This document shows positions 12,223-23,306 of a DNA stretch of 64,000 bases, piece after piece. The notes beneath the pieces are model-generated. The model saw only the letters and a program-made list of their open reading frames with translations, ran no database searches and was not told the DNA's origin. Position 1 is the stretch's first letter; the number at the start of each line of letters is the position of its first letter. The translations under genes and the position numbers were made by a program. The DNA comes from Sequoia sempervirens (lineage: Eukaryota > Streptophyta > Pinopsida > Cupressales > Cupressaceae), in contig VDFB02187456.1 in NCBI GenBank assembly GCA_007258455.2, forward strand, positions 1-64,000. Reading direction: 5' to 3'.

Positions 12223-13900
12223 GAGCCAGAAGTTCATGAACATCCTAAGATTCCAAGGTATGTAAGACTAAATCATTCAGAATATCAGATTATAGGTGAT
12301 AAGAACAAAGGTGTTCAGACTAGGAGAAATATTGTAGAAGAATACTGTTTGATTTCAAAGACTGAGCCTATTAGTGTGAATGAAGCATGCAAAGATGAAC
12401 ATTAAGTGGAAGCAATGAAAGAAGAACTACAACAAATTGAGAAGAATAATACATGGATTCTTGTTCCTAGACCTAAGGATAAAAATTTAATTGGAACTAA
12501 ATGGGTCTTTAGAAACATGTTGAATGAGCAAGGTGAAGTTGTTAGAAACAAAGCAAGATTGGTGTGCAAAGGATATTCACAGATGGAAGGAATTGAATTT
12601 GAAGAAAAAATTTCCCCTATTGCTAGGATTGAAGCTGTGAGACTATTTCTTGCTTATGTTGCTTACAAAAACTACAAGGTTTATCAGATGGATGTCAAGT
12701 CAGCATTTCTAAATGGAAAATTGGAAGAAGAAGTGAATGTTGAGCAACCTGATGGATTTCAATTGACTGATCAGGGAGATATGGTTTGTTGGTTGAAGAA
12801 AGCATTGTATGGACTTAAGCAAGCCCCAAGAGCATGGTATGCCAGATTGGACAAGTGTTTGTTGAAGCTTGGATTCAATAAAGGTATTGTTGATAGTAAT
12901 CTGTATTTCAAGATTGATCATGATAAAATATTTTATTGTTGAAGTCTTTGTTGATGATATCATTTTTGGAGGAGATGATAGTTTGTGCATGAAGTTTGTT
13001 GATGAGATGCAGAACGAGTTTGAGATGTCTATGATTGGTGAGATGAAATTGTTTTTGAGATTGCAAATTACTCAATTAGATAAAGGGATCTTCATATCTC
13101 AGTCCAAGTATGTGAAAGAATTATTAAAGAAGTTTGGTATGGAAGATTCAAAGCCAGTTGGTACACTTATGGTAACCGAATGCAAGTTAACACAAGATGA
13201 TGATTCTTCAAAAGAAAATCAGACTAGATACAGATCAATGATTGGTGGATTGCTTTATTTGACTCAAACTAGACCAGATATCATGAATGTTGTATGTGTT
13301 GTTGCAAGATTTCAAGTTGATCCTAAGGAATCTCATGTAACTGTTGTGAAAAGGATTTTCAGATACTTGAAGGGAACGGTTAATTTTGGCCTGTGGTATC
13401 CTAAAGATGATGATCTTACTTTGAGTGCTTTTATTGATGTTGATTGGGCAGGTGAAATGGATGATAGAAAGAGTACTAGTGGTGGTGCATTTTTCTTAGG
13501 TAAGAAGTTGATTTCATGGTTAAGTAAGAAGAGGAATGCCATTTCTTTGTATACTGCAAAGGTAGAATACATTGTTGCTACTAACAATTGTACTCAAGTA
13601 TTGTGGATGAAGCAAATGTTGAAGGATATCATAGTTGTGCATGATGAACCCATTGCTATATTATGTGATAATTCAAGTGCAATTAACATTTCTAAGAATC
13701 TAGTGCTACATTCAAATACCAAGCATATATCTATCAAGTTTCACTATTTGAGAGAGAGGTGAGTGAAAAGGAGGTCAAATTGGAGTATGTTCCTACTAAG
13801 GAATAGATTGTAGATATCTTTACGAATTCGTTTCCTAAGGATAATTTTGAGTATCTCAGAGGGAAGCTAGTGGTGATTACCCCTCCTAATCAAAACTAAG
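12223..13900 (+). pseudogene. Copia reverse transcriptase and RNase H of element B, frameshifted
   Basis: Continuing from the integrase frame, a TAA replaces the tryptophan of EHWVEA near 12403. The frame 12406-12942 then carries the N-terminal reverse transcriptase blocks ([40 protein letters not shown]). A frameshift near 12940 leads to 12869-13762 with the catalytic FVDDI (12945-12959), the TRPDI block and RNase H motifs DVDWAG, CDNSSA and HISIKFH. The RNase H glutamate position reads TAKVEY instead of TTEVEY, so the catalytic Glu appears changed to Lys. A last frameshift and a TAG near 13804 precede the end at VITPPNQN (about 13900). Confidence 0.9.
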
Positions 13901-14194
13901 ATGCATTATCTTGCATCAATTCATGCATTTCATGGTCATATTTTGATCTGGATTGATGTTTTGGTGGCTACTACTCAGGGGGAGTAGTCAGATGTTCAGA
14001 TATGTGGTTCAGAGCTTGTGTGGAGAAAAGAGATATTTGTCATTGGTGTCAAAGGGGGATAAGATTCATGTGAAAAAATGTGAATTATCTAAGGAGAAGA
14101 GTTGTTGAGGAAAAAAGAGTCAGAACCTAAGGGGGAGTAAGTGTTGAAGTTAGTTGCGTTGATGGTGTTTTTCACATCATGTGTTTCCATCAAT
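13901..14194 (+). other. Element B 3' non-coding stretch
   Basis: No protein support. It contains repeated AGGGGGAGTA-like purine blocks (near 13976 and 14130) and matches the corresponding part of element A. Confidence 0.55.
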
Positions 14195-14209
14195 GCCAAA
14201 GGGGGAGAT
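14195..14209 (+). other. Polypurine tract of element B
   Basis: GCCAAAGGGGGAGAT, directly before the 3' LTR and identical to the PPT of element A. Confidence 0.88.
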
Positions 14210-15461
14210 TGTTGTATGTTGTGGTTGTATTATTGATATGTGGTTGTCATTGATGTCAAAACTATTGGCATTAATGTTTGAGAAGTTGTATATGTCGAGG
14301 ATATTGAGAAAATTGTAATGAAATAGGTTGTTAGTGGTGAAGTGAGGTTCAGTCTTTCAGTGAGTTCAGTACATTAATGATCAGTGGTTGTGGATTAAAT
14401 GGTTTCTTTCTGAGTATATCTAGTTTATCCATGTTAAGTTTCAGAGATCTGCATGAAGATTTGATCGAGTTATGAAGATTTGTATTCTAACAATTTTTCT
14501 GTTACTTCAATTGGTGTTCCTGAATGAAGATGATGTGATTTTAGTAAGTTCAGTTGTTGTAGATGCTTCTCTGGTGATTCATGATGTTTGTGGATGTTTC
14601 TAGATCATTCTCTATCTGTGTTTCATGTCTGCGTTGATCGTTGTGCTCGCGATTTGAGATTTTCTCTTGCGTGTTCATGTTTTTCATGTTCTTGGTCGAC
14701 AGGGTGTTGTAATGTGTTGTGGATCTTCAAGGATTAATTTTTGAAGGTGGTTCATGTTTGAGAATTTTATTTTGGGTCTTCACTATGTTGTGTCTGACCT
14801 TGGTTGATTCACATTAATAATCTTTATTGTTTTGGGCCGACAGTTTGTATTCATTTTATTATTTTCTTGAGGCCAACATGTAGCGATGTAATTTCTTGTT
14901 GCGGATATATAAAAGTGGTTATTTTATCATTTGAAGGAATGAGTATGCAAAGTGTGAAATTCCTATGTGTGAATAATGTTTAGATCTTTCAAAGGTAGAA
15001 GCAGAGTGTGAAGAAGAGTGAGCAGAGTGTGAAGAATTGTTCATGTGCTTAACCGGAACTATAATTAGGCATTAGCATATGCTATTTTTCTCAGTTCAAA
15101 TCCTATGGATGTAATTCAATCTTTTGTAAGACAGTGTGTATTCCTTTGGGTAGTAAGGTTTATTATAATTGAGTAGCGAGCTCTAGATAGTGTGCCTGAA
15201 TGCATGTGCATTCCCCATTCATATTTCTTTATACTTTTAACAGGGTATAATCTTGTGGACTGACCTCCACCATGGGTTTTCTCCTAATAGGGTTTCCACA
15301 TAAAAATATTGGTGTTATGTGTGTTTTTGATGTGTTGCTTATTCATGCTTTCATGCTTATTGATTATATCTAAGAATAAGGTTAATAAAGTTGAATAAGT
15401 TTGAAATTTTGTGACAACTGAGTCACCCCCCTCTCAGTCGTCTTCCCTTTTGTTTCTAGCA
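14210..15461 (+). repeat. 3' LTR of element B
   Basis: About 1252 bp, from TGTTGTATG to TTTCTAGCA. It contains a short local duplication near 15010-15040 (GAGCAGAGTGTGAAGAA-like units) that is absent from the 5' LTR. Confidence 0.88.
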
Positions 15462-16541
15462 TTGTTGATGTGCCCAATGGTAGTTTTCATTATGTTCTTT
15501 GCATTCTTGATGTTTAGCATAATCTTCTTTCAATATGTCAAATAGCATGTACTGATAAATCCATTGGGTTCACTCAAGATTTAGTTTTCATTCATGATTT
15601 ACATACTAGAAAACTTGTTGCAACAAGTAGGGCTGACCATAATGTAGATATCTACACCTTTTCTCATTTTATTCCTAAATATGACTACTCTCCTAGATCA
15701 AGTGTGGGTATTCATTCAAATGGTGGTTTTGGTGGCTTTTTGAACATCGCTATTCATCATCCCTTTGATGAGGTTCTATCATCTCCTACTTCAAATTTGA
15801 GTGTTGACTTGGTTTCCAGGACTTCAAATGAGCAAGATACATTTTGTTTTCTATATTTTCCTTTGTAGTATGGTTTCATGACAATTATGTCAAATTTGGT
15901 TTTTCATTCCTCTTCTATAGATTTAGAGGACATGTTTGAGGGGGTCACTCTCCTTTTTTATCATACATATTCTTTGGAGGTTTCTCTTCAGCTTCCACAT
16001 CCTTTATCTTCTTCCTTGATTGGGGTCACACCTAATTTTGATGAGACGTCTTGAGAGACACTTGATGCATCTTCAAAGATATCATTCATGGGGATTATTC
16101 TTTCTTTCTTTGTCATGGAGATGAGGTTTCTTCATCAACGGCCATTGGATATCTTTCTTCCCAATGGGAGACATGTTTATTGGAATTGGATTCTCTTTTA
16201 TTTTCATACTTTCTTCAGTGGTTGTGGAACTACTTAATTATGGAGGGAGCTATGTGGTATCTTTATTTCCCTCTTATGGGGGGAATTTGTAATGTATATA
16301 TGTGATGGATGTTGTACTTGGGGTATCATATAGTCCTCCATATTTCATCACTTGATTGTATCTTTTCTCTCTTTTGGAAAGGGGTTTTTCCCATGTGGCT
16401 TTTCTCCTTTTATCTATTTGTGAGAGATTTCATTTGTATTTGAACATGGGTACCTAAAATCGCCTCATTGTTAGGACCCATCATTACATAATTGCATCAT
16501 TTGCATAATAATTGATTCTCCCTAAGTTGTACTTAAGGGGG
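15462..16541 (+). pseudogene. Element I pre-integrase remnant and 3' non-coding tail
   Basis: Directly after element B the copia reading frame resumes: VDVPNGSFHYVLCILDV, then a TAG, HNLLSICQ and FIHDLHTRKLVATSRADHN. This is the GAG-pre-integrase segment that follows protease in copia polyproteins. It stops making sense near 15870, at a TAG. The remaining 670 bases hold no integrase, reverse transcriptase or RNase H. The last 40 bases (TTGCATAATAATTGATTCTC, then ACTTAAGGGGG as PPT) closely match the PPT-proximal end of element D. Confidence 0.7.
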
Positions 16542-16858
16542 TGTTGGTGTAAATAGGTACTTTTCCTAGCTAGTTACTTAATGGGGTCTTATTTACATAT
16601 TAAGTCCACTTAGGTCCTAGGCATATTTCATGTTTAGATAAGATTTTATCTTTTTATATTTTATTAAATATTAGAGTCCTAGGTCATTTAATGTTGACTC
16701 ATATCACTTAATTATGAAATGGTCATTTAATATTGGTACTACATCACACTTTGTCTATATAAGCAAGGTCATTGTACACTCATGTAATATACCTAGTCAT
16801 CATGTTTCATAGATCTTAATATCAAGAAAGCTCATATTCTTGCATACTCTCTTGTAGA
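16542..16858 (+). repeat. 3' LTR of element I, truncated
   Basis: It starts TGTTGGTGTAAATAGG right after the purine run, as the LTR of D starts TGTTGGTGTAATTAA. A TATA-box-like CTATATAAGC lies at about 16755-16764. No TG...CA end is visible: the sequence passes into gypsy integrase coding sequence near 16858, so the LTR appears cut off there. Confidence 0.6.
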
Positions 16859-16859
16859 A

Positions 16860-17960
16860 GGTTTTCATTTTCATGATGAGCCTTGTGGAGGACACTTTGT
16901 ATCCAAGAGAATAGCTCTAAATATTCTAACCACTAGTTACTACTGGCCTACACTTCATAAGGATGTAGTCAAATATACAAGGAGGTATGAAAAATGCCAA
17001 ATGATGGGTAGACTTACCAAGAGGGATGAAATGACCCTACAACCACAATTTTTTGTTGCACCATTTGATAAGTGGGGACTATATTTCATTGAACCAATAT
17101 CTCCCACATCTAACAATAAGGAATACACACTATTTTGTACTAACTATCTTATGCAATGGGTGGAGGTTAAAGCATTGCAGTTTGCTAGAGATGGCAATGT
17201 TGCCACATTCCTTTATGAGGGAATCTTCACAAGGTATGGCATGCCTAGGGAGATAGTCATAGATCAAGGATCCCAATTTACTTCAAATTTTATTTCCCAA
17301 TTTGTCAAGGAATATGATATCAGACATAAAAAATTCAACCCCTACCATCCATAAGCAAATGGGCAAGTTAAGGTGACAAATATAGATATAGATGTCATTC
17401 TAACAAAGACAGTTCAATTGCATCGAAGGGACTGGGTAGCAAGGTTACTTGAAGTTTTTTGGGCATATAGGATGACCTGGAAAACCACCACAAGATTCAC
17501 ACCATATGAATTATGGAAAAAAGGTTGTCCTACTAATTGAATTTGAGCATAAAACACTCAGAACAGTGGTGCAACTTGGAATGAATCTCTCTAATGCTTA
17601 GAAAGATATATTGCATAATATAAATACCTTAGATGAAATAAGGATGGAATCAGTCCATGATACAGAGATCATGGAAAAATAGAGAATCGAATGGCATGAC
17701 CGGTTTATCAAAACCAAGGAATTTAATGAAGGAGATTGGGAATTTCTTTATGATTCAAGGTACAAGGACCACAAAGGAAAATTAAAAAAATGATGGCTAG
17801 GTCCTTATGAAATTAAACATTTCTTTCAGAATGTAGCAATACAACTAACTATAATTGATTCAATCAGATTCTCCTTGATGGTCAATGGACATAGACTAAA
17901 TCTTTATAAAATCTATTGCATAAGGAAGAATTTCTACACGATTTGCAGAAATAATGTATA
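16860..17960 (+). pseudogene. Ty3/gypsy integrase remnant
   Basis: One frame from 16860 reads through the zinc-binding region (HDEPCGGHF, later YEKCQ, where the first cysteine of CxxCQ is tyrosine), the integrase core and, beyond some frame changes, the C-terminal domain. In the core, LYFIEP stands for the usual LDFIGP, so the first Asp is Tyr. IDQGSQF keeps the second Asp. GQVKVTN replaces GQVEVTN, so the catalytic Glu is Lys. A TAA follows YHP at 17352-17354. The C-terminal GPY/F domain is visible near 17795 (WLGPYEI), ending VNGHRL near 17890. This is the 3' half of a gypsy element; its protease and reverse transcriptase are not in the window. Confidence 0.85.
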
Positions 17961-18745
17961 CCATATAAAAATTTAGCATTTCTAACAAATCATGGAACAT
18001 ATCCAAATCACCAATTGCTACATTTGTAGATGAGCCAACTAGCTCCTCTACTAATGTAAAAAAAAGTATAATTCTCACAAAGCAATAAACTCTCACATGC
18101 ACTATGTCACCAATAAATTGTACCATCAATAATAATTATTTTTGGATACGCACAATTTGTTCATAGGACCTGTAGCAACATCACTAAGGCATTTATAAAA
18201 GGGACATGTTCTACTGCTACCTGTAGCAACTAACTCCAGTTCACTACCACTATATCCATAGCCACTATCACTTTTAGTTACACATCACTTTTGTCATTCC
18301 TACATGCAACCACTCCTATTTATCGCGCTTTGCGTGCAACATATTATTTTATTATAAATAAAACCGGTATGTGCCACAACCTTCATTTCTCATATCAAGT
18401 TTTTCTTTTGGACATGTGATAATGTTCTAATAACTCTTTATATGACAAATTTTCCAATAGTACTTCCATTAACTTCCATCATTTCATTTCTCTCACCAAA
18501 ATGTTGCATGATGGTGATCATATCACCTCACACACACCACCTTTTCCATGACCACACCCTTCTAGGTATTTTTATCATTATAACTTATAATTACCATTAA
18601 ATTTTATTAATTTCCTATAGAATTCATGTTCATGCAAAATTTCATGTATAATATATCTATCTCTACCAATTCTTTGAAATCAATTCCCTTTGTAATTCTC
18701 ATACCTTTCCATTTCAATAAAAATAGCAAATTTAAGTTGGGGGAG
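17961..18745 (+). other. Gypsy element 3' non-coding tail with polypurine tract
   Basis: No gene is seen. Near 18729-18745 the sequence AAATTTAAGTTGGGGGAGAG is a typical gypsy polypurine tract, so the 3' LTR should begin about 18746. No matching partner LTR exists in the window to prove its limits. Confidence 0.5.
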
Positions 18746-19554
18746 AGAATTGGTTTGATTGCCTTTTCCAAATTCATTGTCAAAAAATAGTTACATACAC
18801 TAGCTTGAGTTTTTCTCTACAAAAAACAAAGTTTATAGACATAGAGGTTATAGTACTCAAAAGAAAGGGATTAAGGCTTCAGCAACAAGTAATTTGAAGA
18901 ATATATTAAAGAAAAATGGGAGGAGACATCATCAAATGAGAACCAATAACACATAATTTAGGAAGACCAGTTGTATTTTCCCATCTTCTAACAAGTTGGA
19001 TGGTTTGACTATTTCCTTCATCTCACAAAGTATAATTAACAATTTGCTAGTTAATTGTAGAATGATGAGACCATAATCAAAGGTTTAAGAGTGGATGTTT
19101 TGAAAGCATCAGTTGCATAATTTTCTATATTTTTCACAGTGGGAGAATAATTTTCAATGCAATCACAACATGGAATGAATTTACATAGCTAGGAGAGGAA
19201 TTGGACTCCTCGACACAAGGTACTAAAATACTTTCTCTACCTTGGTTATAGGCATCTATTGCATCATATATAGTTAAATATTTAACCTATGATGGTAGGC
19301 AATCTCTTCTTTAGACAGTACATTTTAAACTCTTGAGTAACCTATGCCATCAAAGGTTGGAAAATGCTATTAATTTCTTGTATAATCTATTGAAATGGAT
19401 GTCTTTTGAGCATAGAAGAATAAGGAATCAATTTTTTGTGTCTCATTATTTCCTAGTCACCTTGTTGATAAAAAGGAGCCTTATAATCTAATTCCTTGAT
19501 GTGTCTTGGTGAACTTTTCTAGCTTGTAACAATATTAACAACATACTTATGAGG
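18746..19554. other. No gene seen; possible gypsy LTR or leader
   Basis: AT-rich sequence without coding support. By position it could be the 3' LTR of the preceding gypsy element and the leader of remnant J. I see no repeat partner that would confirm either. Confidence 0.3.
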
Positions 19555-19895
19555 TAAACATTAGAGGAAACAAATAGGGATCAAGATTTGAACAATGCAT
19601 CTACAGTTGTTGAGGAGGAATGTATACCCTCTTTCTCACACATTGCATCACCTACCCATAGCATAGACGATCAATCAAAGACAGAAGTGTAGGAAACCCA
19701 TCTTGTAACCTCTAGGGTATATCTCGTAGCAACTGTAGAGTTGGAAACCCTTGCTACCATCAAAAATCATTTCAATCCCAAGAAACACAAAATAAAAATT
19801 ACACCCTCTTCTTCTGCACCCAAAAAGAAGCAAAGAAGGTTGGTGCAGCCCAAAAGGAGATCACACTGCCTTAAGAAGAAGGGAACTGCAAAAGG
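19555..19895 (+). pseudogene. N-terminal part of the J protein, cut by element C
   Basis: The frame reads EETNRDQDLNNASTVVEEE, meets one TAG near 19690, and then continues through LETLATIKNHFNP to a very basic run ending KKKGTAK at the element C insertion. The function is not recognised. The basic composition would suit a gag-like nucleic-acid-binding region, but that is inference. Confidence 0.4.
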
Positions 19896-21362
19896 TGTTG
19901 GAAAATGCGACTCAATCTCACTGGCGTGTAAACTCCTGAAAGAGAAAATTCGGTGAGACCCTCTAGAAGTCTTACCAACTAGCAGTTGTGTTCTAAACAT
20001 TTGAAGTGCTCAGGTAGCCGATACTTTGGTTTTGTCTTGCCGATGGGAGTCATCGGCAAGACATGTCGATCGCTATAAAACTTCCATCTCATTCCGCCCG
20101 GACAGATCTCCTTCCAAGGAGTTAGTTTCTAATGCTTATCGGGGAGACTCGTGGCGACAGAAGTCATCAGGGAGAGGCATGAACATTCAGAATGACTTAT
20201 TCTGACCGAGTATGTCTCGCTGAGGTTTTGCACATTGGCGACTGATGGAACACATCAAGAAGACGGTTGAACCTTCGGAGTGACTCACTTCGATAGCTCT
20301 AGTCTTGGCAATGGGTTGGCTCCTGGTGATTGTCGGGAAGACTCTTGGTTGACAGATTTTCAATCGGTATGAACTCTTAGCGTTAAGGTTTCTCTCGTCG
20401 ACAAGCAGGTGCTTTCGATGAGAACTCTTGCCAATGGTTGTGGTCTCGCCGACAAGTATGATTTCGGTATGAACTCTTGCCGATAGCACTTGTCTCACCG
20501 ACAGCTCTGTATGATGAACATTGGTGAAACATAGAGGATCTATAAGACTCTTAGCGATAGCGAAACTCTTTCTGATAGATCTGCACAAGATGGATTTTTG
20601 TGTTCGGTATTACCTCTCGCCAATAGCAATGTTCTGGCCAATGGTTATGCAGTGGATATCAATGTGATGTCTTAGCAATAGAGTGAGTCTGGGCGACAGG
20701 TCTAAACTCAATATGACTCTTGCCAATGGTAGTGACTCTTGCAGATAACGACAGTCGGGCATTGTGGCATCGGGGAGACAGCCTAGTGTCTCACCGACAT
20801 GCGATTATGTTTGAACTTCTTTGACTGAATGACTATCCTACGTGGTCTGCTTTCAACAAATCAAAGAAGCGGAATGTGAACCATTAGCAGTTGGAATATT
20901 GTGACTGTTCCTGTGTGGAAGATTAATAGATTGTGAGGAAAATGATTATGCTCAGGCAATGGCGGATGACGAAGAACAGAGTGAGACAACGAAGTGTTGC
21001 TCGATAGAACACGGATTGATCTGAGTGAATTCATTGTATGTTTTCTAAGAGCTATTTTGTACATGATTGATCAGTATATGTGCTACTATAAAACTGACAT
21101 CAGAAAGTGAAGTCTGTACTCTATATGTAACTTTGTTTACTGTAATACAAAGAGACTTTTCTTGGTGTGGTGGGTTTTTCTCCTGTAAGGGTTTTCCCAC
21201 GTAAATCTGGTGTCCAATTATGTATGTTCATTTCTCTATTTTTTGTTATTTCTTTCATGAGTAGCTTAATTGGATTGTAATTGAAAAATTTAAAGTCACC
21301 TCTGCATTCTTCCCTAAGGTTTTGACGTTAGGAGAGTTTGTTCCACACCTAAGCTTTCCTTG
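19896..21362 (+). repeat. 5' LTR of element C
   Basis: About 1.47 kb, starting TGTTGGAAAATG. It is unusually rich in a degenerate phrase like CTCTTGCCGATRG and CTCGCCGACR, repeated many times between about 20020 and 20770. Its 3' limit, near AAGCTTTCCTT, adjoins a deletion. Confidence 0.85.
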
Positions 21363-21935
21363 AAAAATAAAAACCTAGTTGAAGGGCTTGATGATTGTAA
21401 CCTCAAATTTGAGTTTTGTGAACATTGTATATATGGTAAACAACACCGTGTTTCTTTTTACTCTAGTCCTCACAAATATTTTGAGTTACTTGATTACATT
21501 CATTCTAATGTTTTTGGTCCAGTAAATGTTCCTTCTTTGTCTAAATAGAGATATTATGTATCGTTCATTGATGATTATTCAAGAAGGGAATTTGTTTATT
21601 TCTTAAAAAGTAAATCAGAAGTGTTCAGTCATTTTAAGGAATTTAAAAACCTTGTGGAAAATCAGACTGGAAGAAAAATAAAATGTTTAAGGACTAACAA
21701 TGGTGGTGAGTTCGAAAGGTACTGTAAAGATCATGGGATTAAAAGACATAAAACTACACCCTACACTCTGCAACAAAATGGAGTTGCAGAAAGGTTCAAC
21801 AGGACAGTAATGGAAAGAGCAAGAAGTATGTTGAGTAGTGTTGGCTAGGAGGAGAAGTTTTGGGCTGAGGCAGTTGCAACAACATGTTACTTAATAAACT
21901 ATTCTCCTAATTCTGCTCTTGTTGAGAAAACACCT
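21360..21935 (+). pseudogene. Element C integrase, N-terminal and core parts
   Basis: The frame begins inside the pre-integrase domain (KNLVEGLDDCNLKFEFCEHC) and runs into the integrase core. The expected HSDVWGP reads HSNVFGP (N codon 21507-21509) and the expected RSDNGGEF reads RTNNGGEF (N codon 21696-21698), so both catalytic aspartates are asparagine. The glutamate of GVAERF (21789-21791) is kept. The second position and the Glu are only 31 codons apart, so a few residues after GGEF are also deleted. TAG stops lie at about 21546 and 21846. The enzyme is inactive. Confidence 0.88.
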
Positions 21936-23303
21936 TTGGAAGCATGTTCTGGAAAGAAGCCCTCTCTGAGACACATTCCTGTCTTTGGTTGTGATGCATA
22001 TGCGTCGAGTGAAAAAAGATATAAATTGGAAAAAAAGGTTGTTAAATGTATTTTTATTGGTTATAGTGCTAGCATAAAAGGATACAAGCTTTGGAATTCT
22101 GATACGGAGAAGGTTCTATACAGCAGAAGTGTCATTTTTCGTGAGCTGAAGCCTTCTACTTTGGATCTGCAGTCAGAGACAAAATCAAAAGATAAAAAGG
22201 ATGTAGTTAAAATTCCTCTGACACCAGATAAAGAGGAATTCAAAATTCAAAATGTACCTGAAACTAAGGAGAGCTCAAGTAGTTCTGAGAGTTCTAAAGA
22301 AGAAGAACAACCTCAGCCTCAGCCTATGAGGAGGTCAACACGTGAAAGAAAGCAACCTGATAGGTATGGGTTCTCTTTGTTAGATTCTACTTGTGCCTAT
22401 GCTTTAATTTCTAGCACTGATGAGCCTAGGACTATGAAAGAGGCATTTAGAATGTCTGATTCAAACTCTTGGTTGGAAGCCATGAATGAAGAAATGGCAT
22501 CATTAGAAAAGAATGATACTTGGAGTTTGGTGCCCTTGCCTGAAGGCAGAAAAGATGTTGGTTGTAAATGGGTATTTAAAAAGAAAATAGGTCTGGATGG
22601 CAGTGTGGAAAATTATAAGGCAAGGTTGGTTGCGAAGGGGTATTCCGAAGTAGAGGGAATTGATTATGGAGAAAAAATTTCTCTTGTAGCTAAGCTGACA
22701 TCTATCATATTTATTTTGTCACTTGCAGCAACATATGACTTAGAGATTGAACAGATGGATGTGAAGACAACATTTCTTCATGGCGACCTTGAAGAAGAAA
22801 TTTACATGTCCCAGCCTGAGCACTTTGTGGAAAAAGGTAAAGAAAAACCAGTTTGCAAGTTGAAAAAACCTTTGTATGGATTAAAACAATCTCCTAGAAT
22901 GTGGTACCAGAAGTTTGACACGTTTGTTTTGTCATTGGGATTTGTAAGATCGAAATCTAATCATTGTGTGTACTACAAAGCTGAAAATTATCGTGTTCTT
23001 ATTATTGCTCTCTATGTTGATGATATGTTGTTCATAGGCAATATTAAGTTAATGATTTCTGATCTAAAATCTCAGTTATCCGCAAAGTTCGAAATGAAAG
23101 ATCTTGGTGTAGCCAGGTATATTCGAGGAATGGAAATAACTAGGGATAGGAAGAGTAGAAAACTGTGGCTCAGTCAGAGTAAGTATATTAATATGGTTCT
23201 GGAGAGATTTTGTATGAATGATTGCAAGCAGCTAATTGTTCCAGTTTTGCAGGGAAAAAAGCTATCTGTTGAAGACTGTCCAAAATCTTCTACTGAGATA
23301 TAG
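21936..23303 (+). pseudogene. Element C integrase C-terminus and reverse transcriptase (455 codons open)
   Basis: Starts at MEACSGKKPSLRHIPVFGCD, the end of copia integrase. A serine- and glutamate-rich linker follows, then reverse transcriptase with GCKWVFKKK, YKARLVAKGYS, QMDVKTTFLHGDLEEEIYM, YGLKQSPRMWYQKF and an intact YVDDM catalytic box (23013-23027). The usual PVAK reads LVAK and AFLHG reads TFLHG. The frame ends at a TAG before DMTRVPY. It would copy element RNA into DNA if the polyprotein were whole. Confidence 0.92.
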
Positions 23304-23306
23304 GAC

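Larger units (their letters stand above)
8452..15461 (+). mobile_element. Ty1/copia LTR retrotransposon B (plus strand)
   Basis: This is a structurally complete element of the same family as A in the opposite orientation. It has a 5' LTR (about 8452-9690), PBS at 9693-9704, gag, pol, PPT and a 3' LTR (14210-15461). The left LTR terminus is slightly altered (ATTTGG or TATTTGG instead of TGTTGG), so its exact first base is uncertain. No clear 5-bp target duplication can be read. It sits in the protease region of element I, only 179 bases from A. Its reading frames are longer than those of A, so B may be younger or less mutated. Confidence 0.9.
1..16858 (+). mobile_element. Host Ty1/copia element 'I', nested and gutted (gag-protease only)
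   Basis: This plus-strand copia-type element is cut into three pieces by later insertions. The pieces are 1-1432 (5' untranslated leader and gag), 8273-8451 (protease) and 15462 to about 16858 (pre-integrase, non-coding tail, PPT and start of the 3' LTR). Reading across the two insertions restores a gag-protease-pre-integrase order, which shows they are parts of one element. No integrase core, reverse transcriptase or RNase H follows the pre-integrase segment, so the element was non-autonomous before the insertions. Its 5' LTR lies left of the window. Its leader (about 200-330) and the last 40 bases before its PPT resemble the same parts of element D. Confidence 0.75.

Noticed and set aside
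18746..19554. LTR partner for gypsy or J sequences
   Set aside because: No second copy was found in the window, so limits cannot be set.
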